From: Episyrphus balteatus
Taxonomy: Eukaryota; Arthropoda; Insecta; Diptera; Syrphidae
Reading direction: 5' to 3'
Assembly (NCBI RefSeq): GCF_945859705.1
Contig: NC_079137.1
Span: 60,358,552-60,422,551, forward strand
Length of the DNA stretch: 64,000 bases
Shown here: positions 11,542 through 23,700 of the stretch, in pieces
Layout of the letters: each line of letters opens with the position of its first letter
Position numbering within the stretch: position 1 is the first letter of the stretch
Program-made: the position numbers and the translations under genes
The notes under the pieces: model-generated
Seen by the model: only the letters and a program-made list of their open reading frames with translations
The model's database searches: none
Told to the model about the DNA's origin: nothing

Positions 11542-11804
11542 CATAAACAAAAAATACCAAGACTGGAAAATTTCGTACGTCTTTCCCCCCGAAACCCTTT
11601 TGTGGACAGTGCTGTCTGTGAATATATGTGAAAGCCACCACGTTGGTAAATGACGTTAACACGCACACATTTATAGGTTCACGACATTCACCACACATTT
11701 GACACGAACACAACGATAGGTTCACGACATTCACCACACCTCGCAGCTTGTAGGCAAACGTCAGTTGACCGCCGAGTTTCCAGTCTTGGTATTTTTTGTT
11801 TATG
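11542..11804 (+). mobile_element. 263-bp hAT-like MITE, copy 1
   Basis: Terminal inverted repeats of about 28 bp start CATAAACAAAAAATACCAAG and end in the exact complement. A perfect 8-bp target-site duplication, GTTGGCAT, flanks it (11,534-11,541 and 11,805-11,812). Eight-bp duplications are typical of hAT elements. Inside, a unit ATAGGTTCACGACATTCACC occurs twice. No transposase is encoded, so it is non-autonomous. Confidence 0.92.
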
Positions 11805-13244
11805 GTTGGCATGGCGCGCGCCCGTGCCTTTCGTAGTTAGTTATATGTCGATGGTGTCCATCGATGTGTTTATTTTGTTGTTGTTGTTGTTGCTTTTTTG
11901 ATTTTCTCGTTGCACCACACACATACTAAGAAAGGAGTTGAAAATATATGTTTTATCATTTTATATTGCCTTGCTTTTTGATAGTGTGTGTGTGTGTGTA
12001 TGTGTGCAGTATGGTATTCTCTTGCCTTTTAACTGTGTGTGACTGTGTGTTTGTTCTTTGCTCTTTCCTCCCTTTGTGTCCCTTTTCTTCGTTGTTCTTC
12101 TTTTGTCGTTTGTTGGTTCGTTTCGTTCTTTTTGGTTGTTTAGAGTTGCTGTTGCTGCTGCTGCTGCTTCTCTGATGTGTGTACTGTGTCGGTCGATGAT
12201 TTCTCACACTTTTTAGGGATTTTCCTATAGTCTGTATGACAAGAAACAATAGAATGTTCTTCAAAAATGTATAATTATATTCAAGGTCTATAATAAAAAT
12301 CAAAAACCCCTAAAGATGTTGGCAAAAAACCAAACGAAACGTCGGTAAAATTAATGGATTAGTCTTATAAATATGGCCGAACTTAAAATTAGCAAAAAAA
12401 AAAAATACATTTGGTACATCTACAACTAAAAAATTTGTACATATTTCCAACTAAACATCCCTCATATGTCAAAATTTGATTCAAACATTTTTCCGGTACT
12501 TTTAGTCTAATCAGACTAGTAAACTACTAGTAGTAGCTAGGTACTTTGCCACCTCCCAAAGGAAAAGGCCTATAGTTAAACATTTCGGATTCAAGACAAA
12601 AATTCAGAGTAAGAACAAAAATGAATGACCGAAGACCATGGACTTTATCTTCAAAGTAGAACTGCAATATTCTGGAGCTAAAATAGGACGAAAATTAAAT
12701 TTCAAATCAAAAATTTCAAATCTTCTAAAATTGGTGACAAGATTTATCTGAGAACGTTTTAATTTATTTCTTGTCAATAAAATAAATGAAATTATGATAG
12801 GTATTCTTAAAGTATTAGCAATTCAAAAAACTATCTTACTATTGCAAAAACCTCCACCGTTTTTAATTTGGAAACCTTAAAAATTGTGGCACGAAGAAAC
12901 CTTAGTTTTGTGATAACTTTTTCCCACTATTGAAATCTGGGAATGGGAATTGTGATTAATCTCACCCAAGAATAAAATAAATCATATAAAAGCAAAACTT
13001 TTCGAGAACATATTTTATATTTTATTTTAACTCAAAAGGAACATACATAAAGTGGAGCGAAGCCTTGTTCCCTTAAATGTTAAATGGATTTTAATATGTT
13101 TAGATAAAATAGCAATTTTACCTAGTTGCACAAAGTACCCCCATGAACTTGCGGCTTTCTAAAAATAAGCTTATAAAAACTAGAGGAAAAGGATTTATAT
13201 ATTTATGGAAAATATGATTTTTTTGAATCTCTGATATTGATATA

Positions 13245-13850
13245 CAGTGGTGGAAAAATAATTAGAAACACGCTCTTTCTTTTCAAAATGTTTGTATGTT
13301 CTTAATATGAATAAAAAATATTAGAAATATTTTTTAATAGAGGTATTTGAAGAGCTTGATGTTTTACTAAGGATCTCCTCTTTATTGCACCTTCTTTTTC
13401 TAAAATATAAGGGGTTGGTGTGTCAGGAATATTGTTAAGGACGTTTTATTATTTTTTTTGGAACATGTGGCATTTTTCGAGGACTGCAACCACATTAACC
13501 AACTAATAGAAATTAGTTGGTGATAGTCCTTTTTATTAATTGTACGTTTAATTAATTGACCAAGTTTGGAAATGTAAATGCTAAAAATCAAAAACAGGAT
13601 ATTTCTTAGTAAATTTTCCTCAGTGTTTCTAATTATATTTCCACACAAAACTCAACTATATTTTAGATTTTTTGCAACATTCATTTTTCTTTTGTTGGAT
13701 AAATTCTAAAATTTTTGTCTTAAAATGTTACAAGGATTATATCATCACTTGTGTTTGCTAAAAATTTGTTAAATATTTTGTATTTATAGTAAGAAAAAAA
13801 TAACATTTTGTAAACAAAGAAGGATGTTTCTAACTATTTTGCCACCACTG
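13245..13850. mobile_element. 606-bp non-autonomous Tc1/mariner-like element
   Basis: It is flanked by TA (13,243-13,244 and 13,851-13,852). Ends CAGTGGTGGAAAAATAATTA and the complement of CAGTGGTGGCAAAATAGTTA match over about 26 bp, with weaker pairing to about 48 bp. A subterminal inverted copy of the end lies near 13,620-13,646. No transposase frame is present. Confidence 0.85.
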
Positions 13851-13852
13851 TA

Positions 13853-14307
13853 TCATATGCTTAAAATAAAGAATGTTTTTTCTCAAAATATGGTTTTTCA
13901 AAAACTGGACCAACAAAAATGTTCAATTTATTTAATAAATAATTGGGGGAGAAGCGAGAATTGTCCTCTACTTTTTTTGTGGCCCCTGGACCTCCACACT
14001 ATTAAATCTGCCATTTTTAAAAAAACGGGACTTGGGGTTTTACTCGGAAACTTTTAATTGCTGGAAAGATATCAATTTGTCAGGTCCTATTTACTTACTA
14101 ATAACTTAAAAACGCAGTTTTTGCCAATATTAAATCAACATCTAATTAACAGCTCCTTCTATCTAAGGAAGATTATTAGACCCTTTTTACATTGCAGATA
14201 CCACCATAGCGCAAGACCAAGACAAAAAAGAGCTTAGTAAAGAGCGAAGTTTCTATACTCATGCGAAATGGGGCCCTTGTCATAAGGTTCAAGTGTCACC
14301 TTATTCC
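13853..14307. other. Intergenic spacer
   Basis: Nothing recognisable; the 77-residue frame starting at 13,824 overlaps the end of the Tc1-like element and looks non-coding. Confidence 0.4.
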
Positions 14308-14311
14308 TTAA

Positions 14312-14530
14312 CCCTTAACTATAGTGGTGAAAATTTGTGGTGTTTTGAAATGATAAAATAAAATACAAAATTGAATTTTTTTATAAATTTTGTTTTTAAG
14401 CATCAAAAGATAACAATTTAAAAAAAAATAAAAAAATAAAAAAAAAAAAGAGAAAATTCATTTTCAACGGTTTTTATTAACTTTTTAAAAGTAGATGTGG
14501 GTCCCCTGGACCCACCACTATAGTTAAGGG
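14312..14530. mobile_element. 219-bp piggyBac-like MITE
   Basis: Perfect TTAA duplications (14,308-14,311 and 14,531-14,534) flank terminal repeats CCCTTAACTATAGTGGTG and CACCACTATAGTTAAGGG. The TTAA target and CCC start are characteristic of piggyBac-type elements. It is too short to encode a transposase. Confidence 0.9.
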
Positions 14531-14534
14531 TTAA

Positions 14535-15317
14535 TAAGAAAATTTGAGGAAATTGGGCTTTTAAGCAATCGTCTTTGTCTTTTTCCTTTCTATCATAACT
14601 GTTTATTAAAGAAGTACAAGACAAAACCAACCAATCAAATCAAGTCAATTCTGAGGAAAACAAAAGCGTACATGCATAATACACGCCACTTTTCCTCAGA
14701 ATTGAAATGTCAAAAGTTTTTTTTCTGTTTTTTTTTTTTATTTTTTCTTCGACACTGACGTTTGGCTTAAAAGCCCAATAGAAAACGTCCCTCGGAGCTT
14801 GCCAAGGGAACATTTTCAGAAAACCTTATAACAGTCCAAAATTACCTACCGAAAATGCTTTATGCCGAGTGGCAGAATGATGTCAAGCTCAAACTACAAT
14901 TTAATTAGCTATGTTTGAAAAGTTTTCACTGAAGAATGAAGGCGCTTGATTGAAGCTATAGGGAAACATACAAATTTTCAAAAAAAAAAAAGAAGTTTTC
15001 ACTATTATATTTTCTGTAAAAATGAATGATTCTTTTTTACTTTTGTCAAGCTTTTTTGACAAAAATAATTAATTAAAAATTAATAATATGGGTACTTATA
15101 ATCATTTTTTTAATACAAAAGTTTTTTGTTTTGCTCGATGAGTAACTGAATTCAAATTAAAAGTTGGTAATCGTTATAATAATAATCATAGACAAGTTCA
15201 GTAGGTATTCGTATGGATGCATTTCTAAGGAAATTTTAAGGCCCTCCGAAGTAGTTCAGTTGTCAAATTTTAATTACAAAGCGTCATTATGGAATATCCT
15301 CACCTCAAATCTATGCA
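14535..15317. other. Intergenic spacer
   Basis: AT-rich DNA. A short inverted pair TCAATTCTGAGGAAAA / TTTTCCTCAGAATTGA (14,645-14,705) could form a hairpin. No gene is supported; the frame at 15,164-15,445 runs into the next MITE. Confidence 0.45.
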
Positions 15318-15320
15318 TTA

Positions 15321-15618
15321 GGCCGTGTGTGAATTGCGTTAAATTGTTAACACCGTGTACAATTTTTGACGCTATTGAGGTGAATAAAAAATTTTCAGTT
15401 GTTAAAAATTTATTGGGCTCTGGGACCTGGTTAAATTTGAGTTAAATTTTTTTTGCAGATGGTTTTGTTCTTTTTTTTTATTAAAAAGGAGTATCATGGC
15501 AGAAAAAAGGCAGGAAAATTTTAAACAATAATCCATACAGCTGAAATTTTTTTATAAACCTTAATAGTGTCAAAAATTTTACACGGTGTTAACTATTTAA
15601 CGCAATTCACACACGGCC
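15321..15618. mobile_element. 298-bp PIF/Harbinger-like MITE
   Basis: It is flanked by TTA on both sides (15,318-15,320 and 15,619-15,621). Terminal repeats begin GGCCGTGTGTGAATTGCGTT and extend with mismatches to about 60 bp (including GTTAACACCGTGTA). The 3-bp TTA duplication and GC-rich tip fit PIF/Harbinger; the superfamily call is an inference. Confidence 0.82.
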
Positions 15619-15621
15619 TTA

Positions 15622-17171
15622 GTTATATTTTTGGTTTATCAGTTGTTTCGTGAACATATTCTACCATGAAAATTGAAGGCTCATGGTTTGACAGATAGAG
15701 GAAAGCTAGGTTTTTCACTATCTGTCAATTCATGAACTTTAAAAGACTGATTTTTGAAATTTTTGTATCCTATTAATTTAAGTACTTGTTTTTGATATAT
15801 CAAAATAAAGAACCATTCTTTCTCGTTCTACTGTTCTGTCGTCGTCTCCATTGTCGTTGCAGCGGAAGGCCTCTATTTTTTTTTTTTTTTTTCTGGAATA
15901 TTAAACCAACAAAAATGTTCTGGTTTCCCAATTTTTCGGGGTACAATTTATTTTTATCGTCTTTTGGTTATGCTGCTGCTGTCGCTGTGCTGTGTGCAGT
16001 GGTGGGTGAATGACAGCAGCAGCCGCTTTGCGATGTTGTCTTGTTTTGAATTTTTCTCATCATATCTCACTCACGTCACATTGCCCTCTATATCATCTCT
16101 CATCTTCAACTTCACTTAAAACGAACACGATAAAAAAAGAAAAGAAAAAAATAATATTTTGTTTTTCCATTCGATTCGATTTTGATAAAACAAAAAACAA
16201 ATAAAATAAAGAATATCCCTCCAAAATGCATCCAAAGATGAGAGTGAGAAATAGAAAATTGAGAGAGATTGAGAAACTTTATCTTTGGAAAAATGGAAAA
16301 TGGAGAGAGAAATTTCTTTTCCCAATTTTCCAAATTCCAATATTTCCAGAAAATAATGTGCATTTTAATGAAATGTTCTTTCAAAAACTTCTGTGTTTTT
16401 CCCATGTTCCCATCTCTTCTTCATCATTGTCGTGTCGTCTGTCGTTGTCGTTTATATCGTGCTCATGTGTTTCTTTATTCCTCTCCTCAAAGAAGTAGAA
16501 CAACGAATGGATTTTCCTTAAATTTTTCATTCGATTCAAATGCGTGTTGTGTGCGTTTATTTTCCTAATTTTAGCTCTGTTTGATTTTTTTTCCTTCCCT
16601 CTTGGGGGAACGAAATAATGTTTTTGAAAAAATATGAATTTTTCAAATAAAAATCACTCAGAAACGTGTCGATTTTATGGTTTTCTTTTCTAATTTTGTG
16701 TCTTCTTTTTTGTCTATAGAAAAAAATCGTTTTTTATATAAAATTTAGGATGAGAAAATAAAAAAGTGAATGAATCTAATCATCATGATGATGTCCTTGT
16801 TGTTGATTGGAAAATTTATTTTCAAAAATTTAACTAAATTTTAAGTGTGAAACACAAGACAAGAGAGGTGAATTTTTTTTTCTTATATTGTTCTTGTGAA
16901 AAATAAGAAATTCTTTTTTTTTTTATAAAAAAAAAATCTCTAAAAAGGGAGGAGTAGTTTTTGGTGAAAAAAAAAAAAATTATAAAGAAACAACGAAAAA
17001 AAAAGTGACATAAAGAACAAAAGGACGAAAATAGAAGAAGGATAACACACAGCAGCAGAGTAGAGAGCGAGACGTGTTCGTTTCCCACAAACACACACTT
17101 AAAACATCTCTCTCTTCTACTGTCAGCAGCAAATACACCATCACCACCATCAGCACACAGAGCAACCATAA
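15622..17171. other. Region upstream of the Robo-like gene; possible promoter and 5' UTR
   Basis: Low-complexity sequence with T and A runs, including a CAGCAGC cluster near 16,010-16,025. Overlapping open frames on both strands between 16.0 and 17.4 kb are mutually exclusive and look random. The transcription start of the Robo-like gene probably lies here or up to 17.6 kb; I see no TATA box or initiator I would defend. Confidence 0.35.
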
Positions 17172-17179
17172 ATTCAACC

Positions 17180-17442
17180 CATAAACAAAAAATACCAAGA
17201 CTGGAAACTTTCGTACGTCTTTCCCCCCGAAACCCTTTTGTGTACAGTGCTGTCTGTGAATATATGTGAAAGCCACCACGTTGGTAAATGACGTTAACAC
17301 GCACACATTTATAGATTCACGACATTCACCACACATTTGACACGAACACAACGATAGGTTCACGACATCCACCACACCTCGCAGCTTGTAGGCAAACGTC
17401 AGTTGACCGCCGAGTTTCCAGTCTTGGTATTTTTTGTTTATG
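17180..17442 (+). mobile_element. 263-bp hAT-like MITE, copy 2, just upstream of the Robo-like start codon
   Basis: Same length and ends as copy 1. A perfect 8-bp duplication ATTCAACC flanks it (17,172-17,179 and 17,443-17,450). It ends 173 bp before the start codon, so it lies in the promoter or 5' UTR. It is nearly identical to copy 1, suggesting recent activity. Confidence 0.93.
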
Positions 17443-17615
17443 ATTCAACCCATCTCTCTCTCACATACACACACACCACGCTCATCCTGCCATTTATTCC
17501 TGTGTGTGGTGATTATTTATTCAAGACATAAGAAGGGATATAAATTTCAAGAAAAAATAAATAATAAACAGAAAAACAAAAACAATAAATATAAAAACGA
17601 AATATATAATTATTT

Positions 17616-17700
17616 ATGATGGATAATAAACGCAGACAATTTGTTGGACTATTTGCTGTGGTGTTTTACTTAAATGTATTCACCTCAAGAACTGTCAATG
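17616..17700 (+). CDS. Robo-like exon 1: signal-peptide exon
   Basis: Two consecutive ATGs (17,616 and 17,619) open the frame; either could start. The exon encodes 28 residues plus one base: basic KRR, hydrophobic FVGLFAVVFYLNVF, then TSRTVN. It ends at GTGAGT (17,701). Splicing to exon 2 completes the next codon as Ala, giving V-N-A|Q-Q-R, a good signal-peptidase site. No other signal sequence precedes exon 2 closely. Confidence 0.8.
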
Positions 17701-20700
17701 GTGAGTATTTTTTTTAATAATATAATTAAATCTTTAAGGCAAGACTGTATTGAAAAAGAGCCCGTATTTTATGGTTCGTTTCCACTTGACAATTAAAGTT
17801 TTTTTTTTCTTTAGGTAATTTTTCAAATACAAATTGAAGAAAGAAATGTGTTTCGAAAAACCACATGTGGTAGGTATAGGCATAAACAAAAAATACCAAG
17901 ACTGGAAACTCGGCGGTCAACTGACGTTTGCCTACAAGCTGCGAGGTGTGGTGAATGTCGTGAACTTATCGTTGTGTTCGTGTTCGATGTGTGTTGAATG
18001 TCGTGAATCTATAAATGTGTGCGTGTTAACGTCATTTACCAACGTGGTGGCTTTCACATATATTCACAGACAACACGGTACACAACAGGGTTTTGGGGGG
18101 AAAGACGTACGAAAGTTTCCAGTCTTGGTATTTTTTGTTTATGGGTATAGGTTTGTTTTATTTAGGGAATCTTTAAGTGCCAGGCGTCTGCTTCTATTTT
18201 TTTTTTTTTTTAGTAGATTACTGTTGTTGTTTTTCGTAGTTTTTAATGGTTTGACGGAAGAAGAGGCTGGACGGGTTTCAGATTCGTTTCGGATATTTAT
18301 TTCATTTACAAATTTCCTCTTTTATAAAAAAAATAAAAATAAAAACAAAATCACAAAACGAAGACAAAAAAAATAAAGAATAGAATAGAAAAATTTAAAT
18401 GAATGAGCATGAAAAGGGATCAAGGTTGTTGACAGTTTTTATATATTTTTTTTTTTTGGTTTATGTAAGCATTGGCTATGCTCTCGAAATTGGTCCTTCC
18501 CTACTTTTTGTATTCTTTTTTTTTTTGTTAAGAAAATGGAAAATATTGCGCAATATTTTGCAAAGAATAGTTGATGATAGGTAAGGTTGTCGTCGTTGTC
18601 ATTGTCGTTGTCGTTTCCGGTTATTAGAGAGGATCTACCCATACTTTTATCCTAGGCTCTAAGCAACTATTTTGTATATGCTATTGAAAAAAGTTGTAAA
18701 AGAGATTTTTATCTGTTTGTTTTGTTGTTGTTGGTAGGTAGTTTTTTTTTTGTTGTATCCTTAAAATTGGGGGAATTATGCGAATTTAAAGTAGGCCTTT
18801 AGGCTATGTCTGACTACGTTCGTCGTCGTTGTTTTATACAAGAGAGAGATGAAAACAATCACTTTTGCTTAGATAAGAGAGGTTGATCTATTTAAATATG
18901 GATGAGTTTTTTTTTTTTTGGGGAGTAAACGTCAATAAGTTTTATGGTGTTTTTTAGTTTAATGAAGGTAGGTTGATATGACATAGCTACCTTCTATAGG
19001 TCTTTTGTTTCTTTACTGACTTAATGATGCTGGTTAGAAATTATCACACACACACACACGACAAAACAAAAGAGAATCTTCTGAACAAAAGGATTTTAGA
19101 GTCTCGGGGTTTTGGTATCATCTATCTACGGCTCTTACGCACATAAAGAAATTGTAAGACCTACTTAATTACAATATGTTTTGTGTACGATGTCAGGGAG
19201 TATAAATGTCTTTGTCAAAAAGTACACACCTATGTACCATTAAGTAGTAGTAACACAACAATAAAAAAATTCTTCAAATACTTTTCTCGGTAAGATCTTT
19301 TGTTTAAGGTTTTATTTCAAAGAAAAAAGTTTTTGCCATTTCAAAGTGCGTAAATAGGTTGACTTTTCTAAGACTGTACGTATTGTTCTATTTGTAAGTA
19401 AATTAGTTCCGTTCTTTAAAAGTTAGGTCTAGACTCAAGAGAAATGAAGTGATGATAAGTGTTTGACTTTTTAAATATGAAGAAAAGAGATCCAATTGTG
19501 GTACAAGTAGGTATCCTTAAATGGCGCCCGGGACAAAATGCTCTAGAGACGTATTTATTTTTTTTTTGTTTTGTTTAAATATTTCAGTTGAGGCTAGCTA
19601 ATTAGACAAGATAAGGGTTTTTTAAGTTTCAGCAAACAAATAATTCAAAACTAAGCTTATAAATATCTTATTGTTTATAACTTTGGACCTTTTTTCATAG
19701 ATATTTTGAAGCGAAACGAGAAAAAAAAGAAAAAAAAATCTATAACAAGAAATCGATTAAGGATAATAAGAAAGCCATTAAGATTAAAACGTTAAAGATA
19801 AGTATTAATTTTATACATATTCGAATTTTTTAGAACTATTTTTCTTAGAGTCCCGAAGAAGCTTGTAACCACACTTGAAACGTCGTCGAGGAAATATTAG
19901 CAAATTATCAAACTAAGACCTGCTCAGCCTGCTCAGAAGAACAAATTAACTTATAAATAACTTAAATTAAAAATTTTGACAAGAAAGAGCTAAAAGAGCA
20001 ATAAAATGAATGTAGGTACCTAACGTACATATTGTGTCCTGAGGAAGTGAAGAACAAAGATTTGATTTAATTATGTAAAGTTTATAATACCTACATCATA
20101 CGGTCTCCGACGATGTTCATGTTCACATTGTATTCACCCAACCAATTTATTTTGACGTAAGTCTACTCTTTCTATGAAGGACACAAAGCATATTTTTCAA
20201 AATCCAACACGAAAATAAAAAAACACCAAATGTCAAAATGACAAATGTCAAAGAGAGTTGAATCTGTTTAAGCCGAGGATAAATGTTTGATGCTATTGTG
20301 CCTGGCTTCACAGTGATTTTTTAATCGATTGAAAAATCACAAACACTGTTGTGCCCAGTCACGTTCCACTTTTACATTTTCTAGGAACAAACGTCAAAAA
20401 GAGGAAAAATTTAGCAATGGAACTGTACTGCCCTCAGAAAATTCAGTTTCCGTTGTGAGCATCTTCCCCCTTCACTCCTCATCTTTCTTGACAACAAACT
20501 CACTGCTTAGGCGATTGAAAAATCACCGTGTAGCCAGGCACATTGAAAAAATAAATTTTCAGCTGTCAAAAATGTATTCTCTGAAGATATAAATCCAACC
20601 TGTTCCCAGAGGAGGATACATTTTTGACCACTGAAATTTTTTCGTTTCGCCTCAATAGTTTCAAACATTTCGTCGGCTTAACGTAAAAACCGCGAAACTG

Positions 20701-23700
20701 CATTTTTTGACATTTTCACTTAAATGCGTCATTATACATGTTATTGGTCCCTCTATTTACTACGTCGATGCCAATCCTCCATCTGCTGCCTGAAAGCCTA
20801 AACTATAAATTTTCGTTGCACGAGTTTCAATAAAATTGCATGAGTTTCTAAAACTTTGAAGCCGTTTTTCTCAAAACTTCAATTTTGGAAATATACAAAG
20901 TAACAACAAACCACATCATTTATGCAGGAATGCAGGTACTAAAACCAAAAGTAACGCGTAGTAAAAACATGTGAGTACTCAATTTGTCGTTACTTTTGCA
21001 GTAAATTTCAAAATATGAAAATGGTTCTTTCAAACTGATCGAGTATAATTAGCGATTTAATATTCTAACCAAAGTTTAATTTTAATTTAAACTTAACAAA
21101 AGCAATAAAAACATTACTTTTAAGATATAATACATGTTTTCAAAAACCATTCCATAAAACACACTGCACATTAAGGAAATTGAAGAAATAAAACTGACAA
21201 TATAAAAGGTGTGACAAATGTCATATTTTCATTGTCGCACGTTCCAGCAAGAACATATTTTTTATGTTAATTTTATTGAAAAAAAAAATATCTCTGGCCT
21301 ATAGTGTCAAATGGATGACATTTTACTGTCACATTTATAAAATGATTTTGATGGCTGGCTTCACGTGTAAATAGCCCACTAAATGTCTTTCTCTTAATGA
21401 ACAGACACACATTTTATTGACATCTGTCATCTGTCACAAATGACAAAAAGAAAGAAATCTTCACAAATGCGTATACAAATCTGTCATATTAATATTTCAA
21501 TAGATCGCACCAAGAAAATCGTCTAGCACTTTGACAAAATGAGAAAATATAAAACTAATTTCGAAATTCCTAATGCACCACCACTTAGGGGTTACACGTT
21601 TTTTTTTTTTCTAACATCAATTTGTCGTCACTTCCTCTAGGGTAATTTATGTAGAAAACTTGTCAATGCCCTTGATTGCTTTACATCATAGAATATAAAT
21701 TGTGTCTATATTCTACACAATTCATATAAATGTAAAGAATGTGTATAAGTATAAATATAAATACCAATATTTACATGTATCATTTCAACTTGTTCGTCTT
21801 GTCAAATGTCACTTTAGGGGAATGAGAGTGCCCCTTTTTGGCTTTGAATTTTATTCTTCTTCTTATTATTATTCTTGTGTGTTGTGTTTATTGATACAAT
21901 TGGTCTGGGAGTAAAAAGTGGATGGCTCAATTGCTTAAACATACTCTATAACCCCCTTTTCCCCTGTCTCTCTCTTTTAGTTCTTGTTCTTCTACTACTT
22001 AAAATATACACACTTCAATATTCTTCGTCAGTCATTCGGAATAAAATTAAGTCATTTCTCTCTCATCTCTAATAGCAATATTCTATCTAGAGAAGAGATG
22101 GATTTAATTTTCGATTGATTTTTTTATTTGAACATATGGCGTGTTTGGTGTTTTTTGGAGAAATTGAGATGCAGATGGAAATGGAAATGAAAATGGATTT
22201 CAAAAAATAGATTTTTTTTTTTTAATAAAAAAATAATCCAGAATATTTATGAGGAACTATGTGTTTGGTTTGTTTGTTTTTTTATTTCGTTCTAGTAGGT
22301 ACTTTGGTTTAAGGAATTTGCTTGAATTATTTTCAAGTGTTTTTTTTTCTATGAATTTTCATCAAGGATTTAATTGAGAAAGAAAAATCGATAAATTTAA
22401 GTCAATTATTGCTGGGGAAATATTTTCAAAAAAGCTTATTTTGAAATGATTTGCTTAAAAAAACAATAACAGCAAGAAATAACGACATTAATAAAAGCAG
22501 TATCAGTTGGACCTTAAACACGGTTGTAGATAGACGATAGAACTGTCAAATGGACAATACTTTAACGCAGATTTTGTAGTAGATTTTTCAATAACTTTTC
22601 TTCGTATAAAGTCTATCTTATACAATGTACACAATTTATCTTTTATTCCTTATTGATTATAATAAATGTCAAAGAAATGTCATAAATGACAGCTTTAGCT
22701 ATTTGACTATCGATAACAAAAAAAAGTTAAGCGAACATCAGTTTTTACAAATTGGAGGCAATTCCTAATATTCGTTAAGTTTTCGTCAAATTTAGCTTTC
22801 AACTGCTATCGACTGAAGGTAACTAAAGTAATTTTGACAGCTGGTTGATGGACAGAACGCAATAATTTATTTTTTAGGCCCAACTATAACAGTGATCATA
22901 GAGCGCTAGGCATTTTATGAAAATATACGAACACAAGCAAATGATATGGCGCACCTATAAAGCTGATTAATCAGTTTCGTTCAGTTTTATTTTCGGACGT
23001 GAAATAGAGATTCCATATCGCTTTTGACGATATGAAAAGATGACATGTGTCACGTTGTCGGTACGTTAATTTTTGACATTAGCACCCGTTTGCTTCCGTC
23101 TATTATGGTTGGACCTTCAAGCTAGTTGTTTCAAAAATAAGATTTTCTTTTAATTCGACTACATCTAAATACAATAGTTCTGTGTTAAGGACTATCAAAG
23201 GACCTTAACTAAAGTATTTCTTTTATTTCTATGAAATAAAACTTTTTAAAAGTATTAATCAAGAAAATAAAATAACCCTGCTAACGAGGATTGGTCCCCC
23301 ATTTGGCCCCCATTTTGTCGATCTCTTTCTCTCTCTTTTATCAGAAAACCATTAAACAGGCAATTAGGATTCCGAAACACGTAAATGAATGAAATATAAG
23401 AAAGAAAAATAATAACGACATAGTAGGTAGGTAACTATAGGAGAAATGTAATTTGCCAAAACCAATAAAAATGACTGTAAACTAAGCCGATAAACGACGA
23501 CATTACATTAAAAACATCTAACGCTTTTTATTGGAATCCGATGATAAAAAAAAACTTTTGTTATATTGACAATAAGCTAAAAAAAAACATCTTTGGGACA
23601 ATAGAAGGGAAGAAAAAACAAAATTTTTTATAGAAAAAAAAATTCTTTTGCGAAGTTAATTAAATGCGGCACATTGTAGCACGTACATAGGGGTTTGACG

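Larger units (their letters stand above)
9266..13244. other. Intergenic region between the two genes, first part
   Basis: No convincing gene is visible. It contains a SINE-like remnant near 9.5 kb, a hAT-like MITE (11,542-11,804), simple repeats (GTT)n near 11,873-11,893, (GT)n near 11,985-11,999 and (GCT)n near 12,147-12,170, and a decayed MITE end near 12,510-12,570. The long open frames at 11.95-12.3 kb come from the simple repeats. Confidence 0.6.

Noticed and set aside
11948..12303. Open frames with Leu or Ser/Asn runs on both strands
   Set aside because: Produced by GT, CTG and related simple repeats.
17834..18376. 180-residue open frame after exon 1, similar to frames at 11.5-11.8 and 16.98-17.4 kb
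   Set aside because: The shared peptide is just the 263-bp MITE translated in one frame; both ends of each frame run into unrelated flanking DNA.
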